The notes beneath the pieces were generated by a model. That model saw only the letters and a list, made by a program, of their open reading frames with translations, searched no databases and was not told the DNA's origin. A program made the translations under genes and the position numbers. DNA of 64,000 bases, from contig QRFJ01000021.1 in the NCBI GenBank assembly GCA_006176705.1, positions 3,554,208 through 3,618,207 of the forward strand. The letters run 5' to 3'. Of the stretch, positions 57,169 to 64,000 are shown piece by piece (positions within the stretch are counted from its first letter, which is position 1; each line of letters starts with the position of its first letter). The stretch is from Cocos nucifera (Eukaryota > Streptophyta > Magnoliopsida > Arecales > Arecaceae).

Positions 57169-59094
57169 TATTGGTGCAAAATCTAATTGATGCTGGATCG
57201 AGCTGGAGTCGAGGAAGAGAGATCGCCGTCGGTGATCTACAAAATAAAGTCTCATCCGAAGTCGGTGGTGGTGGCTCCAGTAGGATCCTTTGATGATCAA
57301 GTTAGCTCTTCTGACCAACAGAAATGGAGTGCTCGGATAAGAATTCAGCGGAGTTTTGGGAAAGAGAAGAGAGCTTAGAGAAAATATATCTGGAGAGTCT
57401 CTTTTCATAGATAGAGCTTGTCATAATCATCCGGTAGTGGACCACTCGGGGCAACGTGGAGTTTGTTATGGAGAGAGATATCCATTGTTGTGATGTGGCC
57501 ATTCGATAGTTGGTTGCTCGGGGCTACGTGGAGTTTGTTATGGAGAGTGGTGTTCGTTGCCATGAAGTGGCCATTCATTGAGATTTAATAGTCAAAGTTC
57601 GAAGGAAGAAGGTGTAGGATGGTGAAGAGCTTTGATATACATCAATTCTAGAGGAGTTTGGACTCTTAAAGAAAATACAGCTAGAGAGGATCATCCGAAA
57701 GGAATGCTAACTGAACTCTGAAAGTAATCCACTGAAGGAATCCGACAGAAGGAGAAGTCCGTAAGAAGTTTGGCTCCTGGAGGAATTCGATTGAAGGAGA
57801 AGTCTGAAAGAAGTTCAGCTCCTAGAGAAATTCGACTGAAGAAAAAATTTGGAAGGAGTTCGACTTCTGGATAAGTTCGGCCAAAGAAGAAATTCAGAAG
57901 GAGTTCGGCTTCTAGAGGAGTTCGATTGAAAGAGAAGTTCGGAAGGAGTTTGGCTCCTATAAAAATTTGATTGAAGAAAAAATTCAGAAGGAGTTCGGCT
58001 CCTATAGAAATTCGACAGAAAAAAAAATCTAGGAGGAGTTCAACTCTTATAGAAATTCGACTGAAGGAGAGGTTCGGAAGGAGTTCGGCTCTTGGAGGAG
58101 TCTGACTGAAGGAGAAATTCGGAAGAAGTCCAACTGAAGAAGAAATTTGAAAGAAGTTTGACTCATGTAGAAATCCGACTGGAGGAGAAGTTTGGAAGGA
58201 GTTCGGCTCCTATAAAATCCGACTGAAGAAGAAGTTCGAAAGAAATTCGACTCCTAGAGGAGTCCGACTGAAAGAGAAATCTGGAAGAAGTTCAACTCCT
58301 ATAGAAATTCGACTGAAGGAGAAGTCCGAAAGAAGTTCGGCTTTTGGAGGAGTCCGATTAAAGAAGAAATTCGGAAGGAGTTTAGCTCCTATAGAAATCC
58401 AACTGAAGGAGAAGTCTGGAAGGAATTCGGCTCCTAAAGGAGTTCAACTGAAGAAAAAATTTGGAAGAAGTTCGACTTCTGTAGAAATCTGACTGAAAAA
58501 AAAATTCGGAAGGAGTTCGGCTCCTGTAGAAATCCGACTGAAGGAGAAGTTTGGAAGAAGTTCGATTCCTATAGGAGTCCAAATGAAGGAGAAGTTCGAA
58601 AGAAGTTTGGCAATTGGAGAAGTCCGACTGAAGGAGAAATTCAGAAGGAATTCGACTCTTGTAGAAATCTGACTGAAGGAAAAATCTGAAAGAAGTTTGG
58701 CTCCTATAAAAATTCGATTGAAGGAGAAGTCTGGAAGGAGTTTGGCTCCTATAGGAGTCCAAATAAAGGAGAAGTTTGGGAGAAGTTTAGCTCATATAGG
58801 AATCTGATTGAAGAAGAGATCCGAAAGAAGTTTGGCTCCTGGAGTAGTCCGAATGAAGAAAAAATCTGGAAAGAGTTCGACTAAAGTTCAAAAGGAGTTT
58901 GGCTTGAATTCGACCATTGAAAGAGTTCGACTGCTGAGTGATTTCTGCTGCTGGAGGAGTTCGGCAGTTAGAGGAGTTCGACTGGGGTCCGATCGTTGGA
59001 GAAGAATTTTTGATCGAAGCTCTTCCATGATTATCAATTGCATTAGGCTAAGCATCAGATTGAACTTCGACAGAAGCGGAATTTATCCCCAATA
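57169..59094 (-). repeat. 3' LTR of C3, expanded
   Basis: TATTGGTGCAAAATC to CCCCAATA, 1926 bp, against 1256 bp in C2. The extra length is mainly the 45-bp array at about 57730-58870 (roughly 25 units with GGAGTTCGGCTCC-type hairpins). Confidence 0.9.
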
Positions 59095-59169
59095 ATAGTC
59101 CCCTCACTCTCGAATTCAAAATTCGAAAGAAGGGAGTATAAAAAAGACGACTGTCGAAGTTCTTTTTCA

Positions 59170-61345
59170 GACTCTACATCGTTGAGGTTGAAGCTCAGAG
59201 GGAGATCTTATCTCCAATCGAGGTTGATGGAGATCTTATCTCCTGTTGACGTAGACGTTGAAGCTCGAGGAAGATCTTATCTCCAGTCGAAGTTGAAGGA
59301 GATCTTATCTCCTATTGATGTAGATGTTAAAGCTCGGAGGAGATCTTATCTCCAGTCAGTGAGATTGAAGAAGATCTTATCTCCTATTGACGTAGAAGCT
59401 CGGAGGAGATCTTATCTCCAGTGCCGAGGTTGAAAGAGATCTTTATCTCCTATTGACGTAGACTCTGAAAGCTCAAAAGAGATCTTATCTCCAATCGAAG
59501 GTTAAAGGAGATCTTATCTCCTGTTGACGTAGATAGAAGCTCGGAAAGGAGATCTTATCTCCAGCGAGGTTCGAGATCAAACATGGAGTTCGGGGGAGAT
59601 CTTATCTCCAACAGCAGAGGTTGAAGGAGATGTTATCTCCTGCCGACGTAGACTCTGAAGCTCGGGAGAGATCTTATCTCCATCAGTCGAGGTTGAGGTT
59701 GAAGATTTTAGATCTGTCGACGTAAAGAAGCTCGAAGAAGATCTTATCTCCTAGGTTGAAAGTTGAAGTTGAAGTTCGGAGGAGATTTATCTTCAGTCGA
59801 GGTTGAAGGAGATCTTATCTCCTGTTGATGTAGAAGCTCGGGAGAGATCTTATCTTCAGTCGAGATTGAAGTTGAAGTTGAAGTTGAAGTTGACTAGACG
59901 TTGAAGCTCGGAGGAGATCTTATCTTCAGTCGAGGTTGAAGGAGATCTTATCTCCTGTAGATGTAGATGTTAGAGCTCGGAAGGAGATCTTATCTGAAGT
60001 TGAAGTTGAAGTTGCGTAGACGTTGAAGCTCGGAAGAGATCTTATCTTCAATCGAGGTTGAAGGAGATCTTATCTCCTGTAGACATAGATGTTGGAGCTC
60101 AGAGAAGATCTTATGTCCAGCCAAGGTTGAAGGAGATCTTATCTCTTATTGATGTAGAAGTTTGAGGAAGATCTTATCTCCAACCGAGGTTGAAAGAGAT
60201 CTTATCTCCTATTAAACATAGACTTTGAAGCTTGGGGGATATCTTATTTCTAGCCGAGATTGAAGTTGAAGTTGAAGGAGATCTTATTTTCTATTAATGT
60301 AGAAGCTCGGAGGAGATCTTATCTCCAGCCGAGGTTGAAGTTAAAGTTGAAGGATATCTTATCTCCTATTGATATAGAAGCTTGAGGCAGATCTTATCTC
60401 CAACCAAGGTTGAAGTTGAAGTTGAAGTTGAAGTTCGGAGGAGATCTTATCTCCAGTCGAGATTGAAGAAGATCTTATCTCCTATTGACGTAGAAGCTCA
60501 GAGGAGATCTTATCTCCAAACCGAGGTTGAAGTTGAAGTTGAAGTTGACGTAGACATTGAAGCTTGGAGAAGATCTTATCTTCAGTCGAGATTGAAGGAG
60601 ATCTTATCTCCTGTAGACGTAGATGTTGGAGCTCGAGGGAGATCTTATCTCCAATCGAGGTTGAAGTTGAAGTTTAAGTTGACGTAGACGTTGAAGCTCG
60701 GAGGAGATCTTATCTCGTATAGACATAGATATTGAAGCTCGGAGGAGATCTTATCTCTAGCCGAGATTGAAGGAGATCTTATTTTCTATTGACATAGACT
60801 TTGAATCTCGGAGGAGATCTTATCTCAAGCCGAGATTAAAGTTAAAGTTGAAGAAGATCTTATCTTCTGTTGATGTAGAAGCTCAAAGGAGATCTTATCT
60901 CCAATTGAGGTTGAAGTTAAAGTTGAAGAAGATCTTATCTCCTGTTGATGTAGAAGCTCGGGGGAGATCTCATCTCCAACCGAGGTTGAAGTTGAAGTTG
61001 ACGTAGACGTTGAAGCTCGAGGGAGCTTGGAGAAAATCTTATCTTCAATCGAGGTTGAAGTTGAAATTGAAGTTGAAGGAGATCTTATCTCCTATTGATA
61101 TAGAAGCTCGGGGGAGATCTTATCTCTAGCCGAGGTTGAAGTTGAAGTTGACGTAGACGTTGAAGCTCGAAGGAGATCTTATCTCTAATTGAGGTTGAAG
61201 GAGATCTTATCTCCTGTAGACGTAGACATTGGAGCTCGGGGAAGATCTTATCTCTAATCGAGATTGAAGTTAAAGTTGAAGTTGAAGATGATCTTATCTC
61301 CTGTTGATGTAGAAGCTCGAAAGAGATCTTATCTCTTATTATTGT
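59170..61345 (-). repeat. C3 hairpin-repeat array
   Basis: More than 40 copies of GGAGATCTTATCTCC, mostly intact, mixed with GTTGAAGTTGAAGTTGA runs and GACGTAGACGTTGAAGCTCG spacers. Less regular than C1; spacing varies from about 30 to 90 bp. Short frames with repeated RRSYLQSRLK come from the repeat. Confidence 0.9.
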
Positions 61346-61800
61346 CGGGCACAATGGAGCCGTTGTCGGAACCTCTCCTCTCATCCCATTTAAAATGAAC
61401 GAGGTTTTCGACTATGCTCACGTTAGGACAAGATTCTCCTCCTATTTCTAATGGGCTATGGGGGTGCATAAGGGCCATTGTTAGGGCCTCTCCCTCCATC
61501 TCATCTAAAATGAACGAGGCCTTCGACTTTGCTTATGTTAGAACGAGGTTCTCCTCTTATTTCTAATGGACTATGGGGGCACATAAGGGTCGTTGTCGGG
61601 GCCTCTCTCTCTAAAATGAACGAGGCCTTCGACTTTGCTCACGTTAGGATGAGGTTCTCTTCTTATTTCTAATGGATTGTAGGGGCACATAAGGACTGTT
61701 ATCAGGACCTCTCCCTCCATCTCGTCTAAAATGAACGAGGCCTTCGACCTTGCTCATGTTAGGATGAGGTTCACCTCCTATTTCTAACATGACCACTTTT
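61346..61800 (-). repeat. C3 115-bp tandem repeats
   Basis: About four units with AAAATGAACGAGGCCTTCGA and GGGGGCACATAAGG, one shortened near 61600; homologous to 53366-53945. Confidence 0.87.
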
Positions 61801-61904
61801 GGTTACTTCTTTTCTATCATCACATAGTTCTTGTACCAAGAAATAATAATGTTGAAATGAAGAAATTTTATTGAAGAAAAATTATTGATAGTATATCCTC
61901 AGAT

Positions 61905-62050
61905 TTTTTGAATTCAAAGATCGTGGGAGCGTTCTTCCTTCGAGCTCCTTCAGACGATAAGTTTCAGGCCGAACGACCTCCTCTATTTCATATAGGCCTT
62001 CCCAATTTGAGGCAAGCTTTTTTTGGCTCTAAGGCTGAGAGATGGTGACT
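61905..62050 (-). pseudogene. C3 integrase C-terminal tail
   Basis: Homologous to 54030-54200; the minus strand keeps traces of KLASNWEGPY- and PRSLN-like blocks with changes (QKKLASNWEGLYEIEE-type reading). Same location after the gag linker as in C1 and C2. Confidence 0.75.
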
Positions 62051-62133
62051 CACCGAAGTACTAAGCTTCTTGTTGTTCCTCCCTCACTGGTGGTTCTAGC
62101 TGTGGCAGCGCCCTTAGCCGATCTACTCTTACT

Positions 62134-63080
62134 TCAGACTGGCATCTGTGGAGCATTGAGGAAGGCATAGCTGTGAAACCTTCTGGGGATACTTCTTCGC
62201 ACCCTTCCATCAGGGATTCTTTGATGATGAGCTCGGGAGGAGTTCAGACTCGCTCGCACTCGGAGAGGAGTTCGAGCTCGCTCATGCTTGAAGAGAGTTC
62301 GGGAGCACAGTCGAACTTCATTCGATCTTTTACCAACGATGCTGAAGAATTTCATTCGACCCTCCTTAATATTCATCAAAAAATTTGAACTTCGATACGG
62401 ACGTCGATAGTTGATAAAGTGAGCCACAAACTGATGGCTCATCAGGTCAAAGGAGAAGATCATACCTGACTTCAACGTCGAGTACCGATTTTTTGCTAGT
62501 CTCTTTATGATAGACGAAAAAGCTTGGCATAAGATGGCATCAAATGTGCCATGGAGCAGCATCATAGTCTGAAAGATCTTTAGGTGATCGACTGGATCAG
62601 AGGTTCCATCATAGCTTTCAAATTGGGGCAAGTTCGAAGTTCGGTGGAATGGGCTCTTGCATAATTCAGAGAGAGAAAGGAGGATCGATGCGGACATCAT
62701 CATGGTGAGCTAGGGTGACATGGTCGAGCTTCTCAATCCATCGATCCATCTTTCATAGTTTCTGATCGAGGACGTCATCTCGATTGTAAATCTTGAACGG
62801 TTTTCGACTGTAGATGAAAAAGATCTCTTTTGAAGAAGAATCACGATCCGAACATAGATTCTCTGCTCTCTATTTCTCCTTCCCAAGGGTGATGGGTATG
62901 CTAGACCAGGTGTCCTTCCTTAGGGTTGGTTTCTGACATCCTGATGGTGAATTTTCTAATAGAATTATCGTCAGAGGCTACCGCATGGTTCGCATAATTT
63001 TGGTGAGATCCTGAATCTACTACATCAGTAGGTTAAACTGTTCTGGATCTACTATGGCCGTCGATGGAGGTGCTGGTTGA
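62134..63080 (-). pseudogene. C3 gag remnant with internal deletion
   Basis: A 189-residue minus-strand frame at 62134-62703 has NLPQFESYDGTSDPVDHLKI, FQTMMLLHGTFDAILCQAFS, FSFDLMSHQFVAHFINYRRP and SSNFLMNIK. At about 62375 the capsid C-terminal third is lost: the frame jumps from MNIK straight to the linker (RSNEVRLCSRT). The N-terminal part up to about 63080 aligns with C2 but has stops. Confidence 0.85.
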
Positions 63081-63213
63081 AGCACCGATGATGGAGCAAA
63101 AATAGATGGATCTGACTTAGACCTTGAAGAAGAAGGTCGGCAGGGTCGACTGAGCACTCCTTTAAGAACAAGAATACCTCAAAAATTGAGGATCCTTTCT
63201 CTAGCATCAATTC

Positions 63214-64000
63214 TGTTGGTGCAAAATCTGATTGACGTCGGATCGAGTTGGAGTTGAGAAAGATGAGGCCGTTATCGGTGATCTGTAAAATAAAGTTTTA
63301 TTTGGAGTCGGTGGTGGTGGCTTCAGTAGGACCCTTCGATGATCAAGTCAACTCTTCTGGCCAACAAAAATGAAGTGCTCAGGTAAGAATTCAGCAAAGT
63401 TTTGGAAAAAAGAAGAGAGCTTAGAAAAAATATATTTAGAGGATCCTTTTTATAGATGGAGCTTGTCGTAACCATTCAGTAGTAGGCCACTCAGTGCCGC
63501 GTAGAGTTTGTTATGGAGAGAGGTATCCGTTGTTGTGATGTGGCCATTCAATAGTGATGCAGGCGATATGGAGTTTGTTACGAAGAGAGATATTCATTAT
63601 TGTGATGTGGCCATTTGATAGTGGATCGCTCGGAGTCACGTAAAATTTGTTATGGAGAGTGGTGTTCGTTGCCATGAAGTGGTCGTTCATTGAGATTTAA
63701 TAGTCGAAGTTTAGAAGAAGAAGGTGTAGGATGGTGAAGAGCTTTGATATACATCAATTTCAGAGAAGTTCGAACTCTTAAAGGGAATACGACTAGAGGA
63801 GATCATCCGGAAGGAATGCTAGCTGAACTCTGAAAGTAATTCACTAAAGAAATTCGATTGAAGGAAAAGTCCGGAAAAAGTTCGGCTCCTAGAGGAACTT
63901 GATTGAAGGAGAAATTTGGAAGGAGTTTGGCTCCTGAAGAAGTTCGGTCGAAGAAAAAATCTAAAAAAAGTTCGGCTCTTGGAGGAGTCCGATTGAAGGA
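63214..64000 (-). repeat. 5' LTR of C3, cut by window end
   Basis: TGTTGGTGCAAAATCTG next to the primer slot (TCTAGCATCAATTC on plus); matches 57169 onward, including TATAAAAAGG on the minus strand near 63447 and the start of the 45-bp array at about 63860. Confidence 0.9.

Larger units (their letters stand above)
57169..64000 (-). mobile_element. Non-autonomous Ty3/gypsy element, family C copy C3 (cut by window)
   Basis: Minus-strand copy with 3' LTR 57169-59094, hairpin array, 115-bp repeats, integrase tail, gag remnant, and the 5' LTR from 63214 running off the window. Its LTR U3 start differs from C2 (GTGTAGGATGGTGAAGAGC block), so it is a separate subfamily. Confidence 0.92.

Noticed and set aside
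59182..61006. Apparent CRISPR-like array of short palindromic repeats
   Set aside because: Repeats of GGAGATCTTATCTCC have repeat-like spacers, not unique ones, and lie within a plant LTR retrotransposon.

Overview
The window is repeat-rich plant nuclear DNA. Almost every base belongs to nested, decayed transposable elements: Ty1/copia elements primed by initiator-Met tRNA, Ty3/gypsy elements, and an En/Spm (CACTA)-type DNA transposon with a PF03004-like transposase remnant. A large-genome monocot such as a palm would fit, but the sequence does not fix the species. I see no intact cellular gene, tRNA, rRNA or CRISPR array. Apparent reading frames are decayed retroelement parts or in-frame tandem repeats. 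Family letters A to D are my own labels.

Layout. 1-14080: a minus-strand Ty1/copia array (family A), LTR-internal-LTR-internal-LTR, with long LTRs (about 2.3 kb) and long untranslated leaders; the second internal region lacks most of pol. 14081-50216: a Ty3/gypsy element D on the plus strand, with gag at 14081-15031, protease at 45912-46340, the end of pol plus polypurine tract at 46438-46479 and a 3.7 kb 3' LTR at 46480-50216. D is split by element B (15037-45906, target duplication CCAAG), a Sirevirus-like Ty1/copia element with gag, protease, integrase, RT, RNase H and a downstream envelope-like reading frame. B was itself hit three times: a CACTA element in its 5' LTR (15186-20902), family A copy A3 just after its primer-binding site (22273-31609, duplication TTAAC), and family C copy C1 between protease and integrase (33643-38950, duplication GATGC). 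50217-51259 is non-TE sequence with a possible short coding exon. C2 (51265-56969, duplication AGATT) and C3 (57169 to beyond the window end) follow, separated by about 190 bp of the same non-TE flank.

Most notable signals: (1) family C, a gag-only Ty3/gypsy lineage that lost protease to integrase but kept the integrase C-terminal tail, and carries arrays of short GGAG...CTCC hairpins both in its internal region (44-bp units) and in its LTRs (45-bp units); (2) a roughly 400-bp-arm inverted repeat inside the CACTA element that could make a self-silencing hairpin RNA; (3) the envelope-like frame, repeated CTCGAGTCGACTCGAG palindromes and extra polypurine tract of B; (4) a G-run minisatellite in the CACTA element. 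The elements interact as a mobile-element community: all coding regions are broken, so any recent movement relied on enzymes supplied from elsewhere.
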